DNA of 64,000 nt from Marinobacter fonticola (GTDB lineage: Bacteria > Pseudomonadota > Gammaproteobacteria > Pseudomonadales > Oleiphilaceae): positions 496,001 to 560,000 of the forward strand of contig NZ_CP043042.1 of the NCBI RefSeq assembly GCF_008122265.1. Direction: 5' to 3'. The notes under the pieces are model-generated. The model was given only the letters and a program-made list of their open reading frames with translations. It searched no databases and was not told the DNA's origin. Shown here piece after piece: positions 1 to 7,577 of this stretch. The first letter of the stretch is position 1; every line of letters begins with the position of its first letter. Position numbers and translations under genes: made by a program.

Positions 1-108
1 CAGCGGGCCTATCCGGCGACCGGGTTTATGCCGGAAGACTTCTTTGACGAAGACGTGTTCCGGCGCGCGGTGCGCCACCTGCGCGCCTTAATAGACCCCT
101 CTTACTGA
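1..108 (+). CDS. 3' end of an unrecognised gene
   Basis: An open frame enters from the left edge and encodes 35 residues ending in LRALIDPSY before a TGA at 106-108. Its stop overlaps by 7 bases the stop of the convergent reductase gene, a usual tail-to-tail arrangement in compact genomes. The visible tail is acidic and aromatic (MPEDFFDEDVF) followed by a basic helix-like stretch. I do not recognise the family from so short a fragment. Confidence 0.55.
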   Translation, partial: QRAYPATGFMPEDFFDEDVFRRAVRHLRALIDPSY

Positions 109-1043
109 CCTTCGGCCGCTTTCAACGTTTCTCGCATCCGCAGTGCGACCAGCATGGTCTTCAGGTGCGGCACCGCCACGCCGTGTTGATCGGCAATCGC
201 CACCACGTTCCCCAGCACCGCATCCAGTTCAATCGGCCGGCCGTTGATATGGTCCAGCGCCATGCTGTTCTTATAGGGCGGCATCTTGCGAGTGCCGGCA
301 ATGTTCTTGTCGATCAGGTCGTGGGGCATGGGGTAGCCGTCGGCCTCGGCGACCGCGAGCACTTCTTCGGTCATGGTGCGGATCAGGTCCTCGCCGCCCT
401 CGGTATCGAGGATGGTGGCCGTATCCGCGCCACCTGCCAGCACCGATAGGGGGTTGAATGGCGTATTCCACAGACACTTACGCCAACGTTCGCCGACCAC
501 CTGCTCGGTCAGGTCAATCTTGATGCCGCCCTCGATAAACAGATCCGCCAGGGACCGGGCGTTGTCGTCGATTCCGTCGGGGTAGCGGCCCATGACCAAG
601 CGGCCATACGCCTTGTGATGCACTTGACCCGGGCCGACACGGCTGACGGCAATAAACGCCAGGCAACTGACGATGGGGTTCCGGGGGAAGGCGTTGGCGA
701 TATCGCGCTCGATAGCCAGCCCGTTCTCGATCAGCACGATACGGGTGTTGTCGCCCATCCAGGGGCGAATCAATTCCGCGCGGTCGACGCCGGGCAGCAC
801 CTTGACGCACAGAATCAGGTAGTCCGGCGCCGATTCCGGCGTGTCGCTATCGCGATAAACGTGATTCGGACGGTACGACAGATCGCCCAGCTCGCTCTCG
901 ATCCGGATGCCGTCCTTGACCACCGCATCGTATTCCGAGCGCAAGACCACGCTAACCGGACAGCCGGCCCGTTGGAGAATGGCGCCGTAAAAGCTGCCGA
1001 TGGCGCCGGCGCCGACAATCAGGATACTGGGTTTGTCTGACAT
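102..1043 (-). CDS. Ketopantoate reductase family protein (PanE/ApbA-like)
   Basis: A 313-residue NADP-dependent oxidoreductase of the 2-dehydropantoate 2-reductase family. The N-terminus has the Rossmann dinucleotide motif GAGAIGSFYG, and the middle has the family's CVKV and ENGL segments and a WRKCLWNTPFNPLSVL stretch whose lysine and asparagine match the catalytic region of PanE. The C-terminal helical domain is complete. The longer frame opens at 1070, but I chose the ATG at 1043 because AAGGAG lies 9 bases upstream and the protein then starts directly before the Rossmann strand. It stands alone, away from other pantothenate genes, so it may act on another 2-keto acid; paralogues of this family are common. 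Family confident, substrate not. Confidence 0.85.
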   Translation of the reverse strand: MSDKPSILIVGAGAIGSFYGAILQRAGCPVSVVLRSEYDAVVKDGIRIESELGDLSYRPNHVYRDSDTPESAPDYLILCVKVLPGVDRAELIRPWMGDNTRIVLIENGLAIERDIANAFPRNPIVSCLAFIAVSRVGPGQVHHKAYGRLVMGRYPDGIDDNARSLADLFIEGGIKIDLTEQVVGERWRKCLWNTPFNPLSVLAGGADTATILDTEGGEDLIRTMTEEVLAVAEADGYPMPHDLIDKNIAGTRKMPPYKNSMALDHINGRPIELDAVLGNVVAIADQHGVAVPHLKTMLVALRMRETLKAAEGQ

Positions 1044-1830
1044 GTTGTTGAACTCCTTGAATGCATGCACTGCCGGTAAAGGCGAACGACCTGGCCTAGG
1101 GCCCTAGGGCCTGTCCGACGGAAGGAGGTCGGATCTATTGTGCTGGGAATGGCTTGGCTTTGAGTTGCTTGCGGTATCGTCTCTCGTTGTGCGGAATGGG
1201 TCAATTATAGATCGCCGGCCTCGTAAGTGATGGCAGAGGGAGCCGGGGTTCGTCAGCGGTCGTCCTTACATAAGTTTCATTGGCCTGTAGCGAGATGTTC
1301 ATGACTTGTATTGCATGATCTCGGCTCTCGAATCGTGATTCGGCCGCCACGATTATTAGCGCTTTCCCCGCCCTGTCTGCAGCAGTTAGGCGCTGTTGTT
1401 CCAGAGTCTCCTCTTAAAAACGTCCTGAAATCGGCAGTGTGGCGTTGCTCGCAACGGGGTCCGGCCCCCGAGACGCTAGAGGGGCCGTTGGATGATTAAG
1501 AAGAACTCGCTGCAACAGTTCCGTCATCGTTTTGTGATGTGCTTTTCCTATCAGGCGGCGTCGTGTTGGCCGTTGTGCGCCACAGACGTGCCTTTGCGGA
1601 AATGAGCACCGAATAGGTGCAGCGATCGATGGTTACCGGCACGGGTGCCTTCTTGGCGCTTGCGGATGAGGCGGCGAATATCAGGAGTCCGGCGGGAACC
1701 GAGAGATAGTGGATGGAATGTAAGGCGCAAAGGCCTTTTTCTTGCTTAGTAACTCGGTGAAACTGTGCGCTTGCGATGGCCCTCAAGCTATCGACATTCG
1801 CGGAGTAACGAAAAACAGGAATGGACTCGG
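1044..1830. other. Intergenic region ahead of the exopolysaccharide operon
   Basis: About 790 bases between the divergent reductase and gumB-like genes hold no convincing gene. Visible structure: a perfect 14-base palindrome CCTAGGGCCCTAGG at 1095-1108 flanked by a CGACCT/AGGTCG inverted repeat (1087-1092 and 1126-1131), and a CGAATC-GT-GATTCG palindrome at 1329-1342. The promoter of the long plus-strand operon should lie here. On the minus strand, about 1496-1715 reads as a signal-peptide-like stretch (GLLIFAASSASA) followed by a polar tail, but with no usable start codon. Confidence 0.5.
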
Positions 1831-2631
1831 ATGAAAATGCGTTGGCACGTGCTGTTTGTCTTGTTCGTATTCGCCCTTTCAGGTCAGGTGGGGGCTGCGG
1901 AAGAAGCCTACAACCTGGGGCCGGGGGACAGAATTCAGGTCGCGGTCTATGGTCAGGAGGATCTGGAGACAGAGGCGGAGCTCGGTGCCAATGGCACGAT
2001 TCACATGCCGCTACTGGGCCCCGTCCATATCGCTGGCCTCTCGGCGCCTGAGGCTGCGGATCGCATCGCAAGGGGGCTCGAGGTCGGGGGCTATCTCCAG
2101 GACGCCCACGTAAATTTGCTGGTGACAGAGTACAATAGCAAGTCGATCTCGGTGCTGGGGCAAGTGAATAAACCCGGCCAGATTGTGCTTAAAGGCCCGA
2201 CAACGTTGACCGAGGCTTTGGCAATGGCTGGCGGCATCAGCGAACGCGGCAGCGAGCGCATTGTCCTGGTTCGGGTGGGATCCGATGGCAAGCAGTCCCG
2301 GCGCGAGCTGCAGCTGCGTGAGCTGTTGGACAGCGAAGCGGAAAATCGAGCAGCGGTGAAGCTTCAAAAAGGCGACACGCTGTACGTGCCGTTGATCGAT
2401 CAATTCTACGTCCACGGCCAAGTGCAGAAGCCGGGGACTTACAGCCTCGACCGGCCGCTTAATGTGATGCAGGCGCTGTCGGTCAGTGGTGGTCTGAATG
2501 CCCGCGCCAACAACGATGGTCTTATTCTTTACCGGCAGCAAGACGATGGATCGCTTCGCGAACAGGACGCCGATCTCTATGACCCGATTCAGGATGGGGA
2601 TGTCCTGTTCGTAAAGGAAAGCCTCTTCTAA
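1831..2631 (+). CDS. Polysaccharide export outer-membrane protein (GumB/EpsE, Wza family)
   Basis: A 266-residue export protein expected to form the outer-membrane exit channel for the polymer. Residues 1-22 are a signal peptide ending ...GQVGA. The Poly_export domain follows with the diagnostic NLGPGDRIQVAVYGQEDL, then two SLBB-type repeats, beginning at ISVLGQVNKPGQ and FYVHGQVQKPGTY. There is no lipobox cysteine, so unlike Escherichia coli Wza it is not an obvious lipoprotein; the length fits GumB/EpsE-type proteins. The ATG at 1831 is chosen because the signal peptide begins there and an AGGA lies 10 bases upstream; the ATG at 1837 is an alternative. It is the first gene of the plus-strand exopolysaccharide operon. 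Confidence 0.9.
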   Translation: MKMRWHVLFVLFVFALSGQVGAAEEAYNLGPGDRIQVAVYGQEDLETEAELGANGTIHMPLLGPVHIAGLSAPEAADRIARGLEVGGYLQDAHVNLLVTEYNSKSISVLGQVNKPGQIVLKGPTTLTEALAMAGGISERGSERIVLVRVGSDGKQSRRELQLRELLDSEAENRAAVKLQKGDTLYVPLIDQFYVHGQVQKPGTYSLDRPLNVMQALSVSGGLNARANNDGLILYRQQDDGSLREQDADLYDPIQDGDVLFVKESLF

Positions 2632-2657
2632 GCGATCTCTTCACAAGGACGAGTGTA

Positions 2658-2816
2658 ATGAGCGAGCGAGTTTATATTAATCGACATGGCGCAAGACCTC
2701 CGTTAGGCCGAGTTTCACTTTTATGCCGATTAGCGCCGTTATGGAAAGCCCCGCCAAAGGAAAGGTCGCTGTGTACCGCGGATGACGGCTTCGCGCAAGA
2801 GGTTGGATTCGCATGA
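2658..2816 (+). CDS. Possible 52-aa ORF, translationally coupled to gumC-like gene
   Basis: A short frame between the export and chain-length genes. It starts with ATG at 2658 behind AAGGA with 8-base spacing and stops at 2814-2816, overlapping the next start as ATGA. The product is basic (begins MSERVYINRHGARPPLGR), has no signal peptide or membrane segment and three cysteines, and matches no family I know. Codon use is poorer than its neighbours (several CGA and TTA codons), which argues against a conserved protein. It may instead be a leader ORF whose translation feeds ribosomes into the chain-length gene, which has only a weak ribosome-binding site. Confidence 0.4.
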   Translation: MSERVYINRHGARPPLGRVSLLCRLAPLWKAPPKERSLCTADDGFAQEVGFA

Positions 2817-4171
2817 CGTTCGATACGTTCTTCCGAGTTCTCCTGGCGCGCTGGAAACTCATCATCGTATGTTTTTTGCTCTGCGTTGGTGCCGCTCTGG
2901 CTGTCTCTCTCGTCCTGCCAAAATCCTATACGGCCAGTACAGAACTGATTGTCGACGATAAAACCCAGGATCCGCTGAGTGGCACCTATCTGCCTTCGGA
3001 CAAAGGGTATCTGGCGACGCAAGTCGACGTTATTACCAGTCGCAACGTGGCTTTGCGGGTCTGGGCAATGCTTAACGGCGAGCAGCAATCGCTGGCGAAG
3101 CAGCAGTTCAGTGCCGAGGATATCGAGAGTAAAGAACCGCAGATCCTGCTCGCCCGTTATATTCTTCAGAACATCAACGCTTCGCCGGGTCGCGACAGCG
3201 ATGTGGTTCGCATCAGCATGAAAAGCGAGAATCCGCAGCTTGCAGCGATACTGGCGGATGCGGTGGCTGGGTCGTATGTCCAGACCAGCCTGGAGCTGCG
3301 GACCGAGCCGGCGCGCCGGTTCACCGAATGGTACGACGGCCAGCTAGAAGTGTTGCGCGCGAACCTGCGGGAAGCGCGTGAGACATTGTCGTCCTATCAG
3401 AAGAAACAAGGCATCGTCGCCGTCGACGAGCGTCTGGACGTCGAGAGTAGCCGCCTGCGGGAATTGTCGTCGATGCTCGTAGAGGCTCAGGGCCAGCGGC
3501 TGCAGGCTGAAGCCCGCAAAAGTAGCAGTAAGGACGAAAACTGGCGGCAGTCCAGCGCCGATGTGCTCGATAATCCCGTGCTGCAGGGGCTGCGATCGGA
3601 ACTCGCCACAGCAGAGGCGAATCTGCAAGAGCTGTCGACGCGGTTAGGCGAGAACCATCCCCGATATCTCCAAGCCCGGGCGGAAGTCCTCACGCTACGC
3701 TCGCGAATTGCCGAAGAAACAACGGTGGTCGGGAGCAGTATCCAGTCTGCGGCGCAGTTGTCGACGAACCGTGAAAAAGAGCTGGCCCGGGCCGTAGACG
3801 AGCAAAAAAATCAGGTGCTCGAGCTGACCTCCCAGCGCGACGAGCTGAAATATCTTCAGCAGGAAGTCGCCATGGCGCAAGAAGCTTATAACTCGGCCGC
3901 AAATCGTGCATCGGCGAGCCGCCTCGAAAGCCGCCTTGCGGAAACGGACATTGCGGTGCTCAATCCCGCAATCACTCCGTCGTTGCCTTCCGGTCCCAAC
4001 CTGAAGCTGAACCTGGTCATTGCCGCAGCACTGGGTGTGTTGCTGGGTATAGGCCTGGCGCTGATGCTGGAGTTGTTTAATCGCCGTGTTCGCAGCCGTG
4101 TCGATCTGGAAGAAACGCTTGGATTACCCGTGTTGGCCTACTTGCCCCATGACCGCAGACGCTGGATTTAG
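2813..4171 (+). CDS. Chain-length determinant / polysaccharide co-polymerase (GumC/EpsF-like, Wzz domain)
   Basis: A 452-residue inner-membrane co-polymerase that sets chain length and bridges to the outer-membrane exporter. A first membrane helix lies near residues 13-36 (LIIVCFLLCVGAALAVSLVL), followed by the Wzz domain, a long periplasmic coiled coil (roughly residues 180-370, rich in E, L, R, Q) and a second membrane helix near residues 395-420 preceded by the proline-rich PSLPSGPNLK segment typical of these proteins. No kinase domain is fused; the ATPase-like partner is the next gene. Length and layout resemble xanthan GumC and EpsF. The start overlaps the stop of the preceding short frame. 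Confidence 0.9.
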   Translation: MTFDTFFRVLLARWKLIIVCFLLCVGAALAVSLVLPKSYTASTELIVDDKTQDPLSGTYLPSDKGYLATQVDVITSRNVALRVWAMLNGEQQSLAKQQFSAEDIESKEPQILLARYILQNINASPGRDSDVVRISMKSENPQLAAILADAVAGSYVQTSLELRTEPARRFTEWYDGQLEVLRANLREARETLSSYQKKQGIVAVDERLDVESSRLRELSSMLVEAQGQRLQAEARKSSSKDENWRQSSADVLDNPVLQGLRSELATAEANLQELSTRLGENHPRYLQARAEVLTLRSRIAEETTVVGSSIQSAAQLSTNREKELARAVDEQKNQVLELTSQRDELKYLQQEVAMAQEAYNSAANRASASRLESRLAETDIAVLNPAITPSLPSGPNLKLNLVIAAALGVLLGIGLALMLELFNRRVRSRVDLEETLGLPVLAYLPHDRRRWI

Positions 4172-4186
4172 ACAGGAGGGAAAAGG

Positions 4187-5077
4187 ATGACTGAATATGC
4201 ACCTCCGATTGTCGGCAGCGATGCACCCCAAACCACCACGCGGGCCTTGGCCAAAAGCGGACAGATTGGCCGGCTGCTGTATGAAAGCGGCAAGCTTTCA
4301 GACGACGATATCGATCGCGTGGTCAAACTCCAGGAACAGCGGGGTCTGAGGTTCGGCGAAGCCGCCGTCAAGCTGCGGCTGGTTTCGCCGGAAGACGTTA
4401 AGATGGCTGTGGCTCAGCAGTTTTCTTACCCGGTTGTACCGCTCTCCAATACCGACCTGGACCGGTCGCTGATTGCGGCGTTGCGGCCCCAGAGTCCGCG
4501 AGTGGAAGCCCTCAGGGGCCTGCGCAGCGAGTTGATGCTGCGTTATTTCGATGAGCCGAGCCAGCGTGTCTTGCCGTTAGTGGGCGTTGACGATGCGGTA
4601 GAGGACGGCAAATTGGCGGCCAACCTGGCGATCGTGTTTTCGCAGTTGGGGGCCCGCACGCTGCTGATGGATTGTAACCTCCGGACCCCCTCTCTGCACC
4701 GCCTGTTCGGGTTGCCCAATCAGCATGGTTTATCGGATATTTTGGCCTCCCGCGCCAACTTCCGTCCGCAACTCTGCACGCCGTTGGAGTCTCTGTGGCT
4801 GTTGAACGCCGGAACGCCGGCCCCCAATCCGCAGGAGCTGCTGTCCAACAAACGGTATCGCAGTCTGGTTGCGAAGCTGGCGGACCAATTTGACGTGATT
4901 ATCGCCAGCACCCCGTCACTCGGTTCAAATCTGGATGCCCATTTGATCGCCAGTCGGGCGGGCGCTGCTTTATTGGTCGCCAAAGAGCATGCCACGCCCA
5001 TGCGCGAACTCGAACGGGTAAGCCGCCGTCTGCAGGATGTGGGCGTCAGCATATTAGGCGTGACGCTTTCTCAGTAA
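4187..5077 (+). CDS. EpsG-like polysaccharide tyrosine-kinase homologue with degraded nucleotide-binding motifs
   Basis: A 296-residue cytoplasmic protein. Residues 26-86 look like an MshEN/T2SSE N-terminal fold (IGRLLYESGKLSDDDI... then RFGEAAVKLRLVSPEDV), an arrangement I know from EpsG-type kinases. Residues about 105-296 resemble the bacterial tyrosine-kinase ATPase domain, with AANLAIVFSQLGARTLLMD and the NPQELLS motif recognisable. The catalytic motifs are damaged: Walker A reads VEDGKLAANLA, without the GK[ST] hydroxyl residue; Walker A' is MDCNLRTP instead of D-x-D; Walker B is VIIASTPS, with alanine-serine where aspartate is expected. There is no tyrosine-rich tail. It is probably a regulatory pseudokinase paired with the preceding co-polymerase. 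The ribosome-binding site GGAGGG precedes the ATG. Confidence 0.8.
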   Translation: MTEYAPPIVGSDAPQTTTRALAKSGQIGRLLYESGKLSDDDIDRVVKLQEQRGLRFGEAAVKLRLVSPEDVKMAVAQQFSYPVVPLSNTDLDRSLIAALRPQSPRVEALRGLRSELMLRYFDEPSQRVLPLVGVDDAVEDGKLAANLAIVFSQLGARTLLMDCNLRTPSLHRLFGLPNQHGLSDILASRANFRPQLCTPLESLWLLNAGTPAPNPQELLSNKRYRSLVAKLADQFDVIIASTPSLGSNLDAHLIASRAGAALLVAKEHATPMRELERVSRRLQDVGVSILGVTLSQ

Positions 5078-5136
5078 GTGGGTAATCACCGGCCAGGCTG
5101 GACTTGCCAGGGGTGGCTGCCATCGGAGGGATTCGA

Positions 5137-6408
5137 TTGATTCAGAACGCTACGCACGATGCCAGGCAATTGCGCCTGGTCCTGCTGGTGGTCGGCGCCG
5201 CGGTCACCTACCAGGCGGTTCTGTGCGCGCTGCATACTGTCGGATTCCCCATGTCCAGGGCCATCATCGGTGCGGCCGAGTTCTTGATCCTCGCCGCGTC
5301 TTTCCCGCTGCTGTTTCCCCGCGTGCTGCCGGGCGTCATGATCCTGGCCGCCTTCAGCGGCGGCATGCTTTGCCTGCTGGCCTTACTGCGCGGTGGACTG
5401 GACATCAAGGCCTTCCGCGACCTGCTGATTCCTTTCTGTTTCTATTGGGCCGGTCGCAACGTGGGTGAGCCCGCTATAGCGGACAAGGCCCTCAAGCTGA
5501 TTCTGATAGTCGTGCTGTTCTTTGCGTTTTTCGAATTGCTAGCGCTCGATGTTTACACGCAGGTTTTCAATATTTTTTCCTATTACGTCAGCACCGGTGG
5601 GCTTGAGGAGATTACCGAGTACGAGCGGGACAGCCGACTTCAGATGAACGGTATCCGGCCGGAGGGCATCGGGCGGACCTTGCTACCCTGGCTGCTCGAC
5701 AGTCATCGCGTGTCCTCGGTGTTTCTCGAACCGGTCTCCCTGGGGAACTTCGCGACCATCGTAGCGGCCTGGGGGCTGGCGAAAGAGCGTAGCCAGGTCC
5801 GTGAGGGTCTATTCTTCATCGGAGCGGCCGTGGTGCTGATTGTGCTGGCCGACTCCCGCTTCGCACTGCTTTCCGTCGGCTTTTTGATGGTCGCTCGCGT
5901 GCTCTTCAATGGCTGGGCCTCATACCTGCCATTTCTACTGCCGCTGGCGTTGCTCGGATTGCTGGTGGGTATTGGCCTCTTCGGTCACAACATACACGGC
6001 GACGACTATGTCGGCCGCCTCGCCTCCAGTGGCCGCAGCCTGATCGAATTCGACGTCCCGCTGCTGCTCGGTTACGGACACAACGGCGGCTTCCCGGATC
6101 AGGGCTATGCCTATTCATTGTCGAAATTTGGCCTGGTCCTGGTCATGGTCTTATGGCTGGCGTTCTGGCTGATTCCCGCGCCGGATGATCAGGCCCGGCG
6201 CTTTCGCTGCTATGCCGGCATCTATATCGCGCTCATTCTGTGTGTCAGCGGCAGCTCGCTATTCGCCATGAAAACCGCCGGCCTGCTTTGGTTCCTGTTT
6301 GGCGTGGTGATGAAGCAACCCGCCGGGGCCGAGAAACTGAAACAGAAATCGCGGACCATGCACGCGGCCCACCGGAACGCCCGGCTCCCTGCTGTACCCG
6401 TGCCATGA
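5137..6408 (+). CDS. Polysaccharide polymerase, Wzy/O-antigen ligase-like (GumE position)
   Basis: A 423-residue polytopic membrane protein with about ten hydrophobic helices and a long periplasmic loop around the NGIRPEGIGRTLLPWLLDSHRVSSVFLEP segment. This layout is typical of Wzy polymerases, which join lipid-linked repeat units in the periplasm. The SVFLEPVSLGNF motif and the later DSRFALLSVGF recall the O-antigen ligase/polymerase superfamily. By position it is the equivalent of xanthan gumE. The frame is open from TTG at 5104, but TTG at 5137 has GGAGGG six bases upstream and is preferred. The stop is the first link of a chain of overlapping micro-ORFs leading to the next gene. Confidence 0.82.
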   Translation: MIQNATHDARQLRLVLLVVGAAVTYQAVLCALHTVGFPMSRAIIGAAEFLILAASFPLLFPRVLPGVMILAAFSGGMLCLLALLRGGLDIKAFRDLLIPFCFYWAGRNVGEPAIADKALKLILIVVLFFAFFELLALDVYTQVFNIFSYYVSTGGLEEITEYERDSRLQMNGIRPEGIGRTLLPWLLDSHRVSSVFLEPVSLGNFATIVAAWGLAKERSQVREGLFFIGAAVVLIVLADSRFALLSVGFLMVARVLFNGWASYLPFLLPLALLGLLVGIGLFGHNIHGDDYVGRLASSGRSLIEFDVPLLLGYGHNGGFPDQGYAYSLSKFGLVLVMVLWLAFWLIPAPDDQARRFRCYAGIYIALILCVSGSSLFAMKTAGLLWFLFGVVMKQPAGAEKLKQKSRTMHAAHRNARLPAVPVP

Positions 6409-6457
6409 ACAGCGCGCCCATGAACAACGCCCCATGAACAAAGAGGTCAATGAATAA
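6405..6457 (+). other. Chain of two overlapping micro-ORFs between polymerase and glycosyltransferase
   Basis: The polymerase TGA (6406-6408) overlaps an ATG at 6405 that opens a 10-codon frame (MNSAPMNNAP). Its TGA (6435-6437) overlaps an ATG at 6434 opening a 7-codon frame (MNKEVNE), whose TAA (6455-6457) overlaps the ATG of the glycosyltransferase at 6457. The element CATGAAC occurs three times (about 6404, 6419 and 6433), suggesting local duplication of a start/stop junction. It probably serves stop-start translational coupling rather than encoding functional peptides. Confidence 0.45.
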
Positions 6458-7575
6458 TGCTCAATGTTACCCACGTCGTTCGCCAGTACCTGCCGTCGAT
6501 TGGCGGCATGGAGGATGTCGTTCGTAACATCGCGGCCAACCAGATGGCCCAGACGGGCGTTCAGCCCAGGGTGATTACCCTGGACCGCCTGTTTCGCCAG
6601 GGCGAGCAGCCTCTGGCCCGCGAGGAGGAGATCGACGGCATCCGCGTGACCCGCCTGCCTTACTTCGGTTCCAGCCGGTACCCCGTGTGTCCTCGCGTAC
6701 TTCAGGAAATCCGTAAAGCCGACGCTGTACACGTGCACGGTGTGGACTTCTTCTACGACTTTCTGGCGGCGACCAAAGTTATCCACCGGCGTCCACTCTT
6801 GCTTTCGACACACGGCGGCTTCTTTCACACGGCCTTCGCCAGCAAGCTGAAAGAGCTGTGGTTCCAAACGATTACCCGGGCTTCGTCCGGTGCCTACGAG
6901 CGCATTATCGCGACCAGCGAAAACGATGGGCAGATGTTCCAGCGTGTCGTGTCGCCCTCGCGGCTCCGGGTTATAGAGAATGGCGTCGATACCCATAAAT
7001 ACGCCGATTGCGGCAGCCGGCGCCTGACAAAGACACTGATCTACTTCGGTCGCTGGTCGTCCAATAAAGGCTTGGTGGAAGCGCTGGATTTCGTACGCGA
7101 ACTCCATCGCGGCGACGAGGCCTGGCGTCTTATCGTCGCCGGGCGCGAATACGACTATTCACTGCCGGATCTGCAGCGAGAAGTGGAGCAGCGTCAGCTT
7201 GGCGATGTGGTTGCACTCGAGCCGAATCCGACCAACGAGCGTCTACGGGCACTCATCGGCGAGGCAAGCTATTTTCTGTGCCTGTCCCGCCACGAAGGGT
7301 TTGGCCTGGCGGCGATCGAGTCCCTGAGCGCCGGCTTGACGCCTGTACTCAGCGACATCCCGCCTTTTCGTCGTCTGCTTGAAGAAAGTGGCGTGGGACT
7401 GATCGTCGATCGTTCGACGCCGGATACCGGTGCATCGTTGCTCGCGGCGCTGCACGATCAGGGCCAGGCGGCGGCCGACCAGCGGCGCGAAGCGGGTATT
7501 GCTTTTGCCGACCGCTACAGTTGGCAGCGGGTTTCACAGGATTATTTCGCAATCTATCAGCAACTGGGTGGCTGA
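6457..7575 (+). CDS. GT4-family glycosyltransferase, GumH-like (alpha-mannosyltransferase predicted)
   Basis: A 372-residue GT-B fold glycosyltransferase. The N-terminus has the acceptor-side glycine loop (YLPSIGGMEDVVRNIA) and the DAVHVHG segment. The C-terminal half has the GRWSSNKGL donor-domain entry, the SRHEGFGLAAIESL motif with the E-x7-E pair of retaining GT4 enzymes, and the family's usual end. In a cluster with GumK, GumM and GumD homologues, the natural role is GumH: addition of alpha-1,3-mannose from GDP-mannose to the lipid-linked cellobiose. The ATG overlaps the preceding micro-ORF stop. Family certain; donor inferred from context. Confidence 0.85.
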   Translation: MLNVTHVVRQYLPSIGGMEDVVRNIAANQMAQTGVQPRVITLDRLFRQGEQPLAREEEIDGIRVTRLPYFGSSRYPVCPRVLQEIRKADAVHVHGVDFFYDFLAATKVIHRRPLLLSTHGGFFHTAFASKLKELWFQTITRASSGAYERIIATSENDGQMFQRVVSPSRLRVIENGVDTHKYADCGSRRLTKTLIYFGRWSSNKGLVEALDFVRELHRGDEAWRLIVAGREYDYSLPDLQREVEQRQLGDVVALEPNPTNERLRALIGEASYFLCLSRHEGFGLAAIESLSAGLTPVLSDIPPFRRLLEESGVGLIVDRSTPDTGASLLAALHDQGQAAADQRREAGIAFADRYSWQRVSQDYFAIYQQLGG

Positions 7576-7577
7576 CT

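Noticed and set aside
1155..1168. TGGC...TTGC resembling a sigma-54 promoter
   Set aside because: GG and GC are separated by 9 bases rather than the required 10, and no enhancer-type gene context is present.
1496..2071. A 191-residue minus-strand frame
   Set aside because: Its first half is antisense to the gumB-like gene and low-complexity in proline and arginine; only its last third looks protein-like and has no proper start there.
6259..7107. 282-residue minus-strand frame
   Set aside because: Antisense to the glycosyltransferase gene; no family features and explained by high GC third positions.
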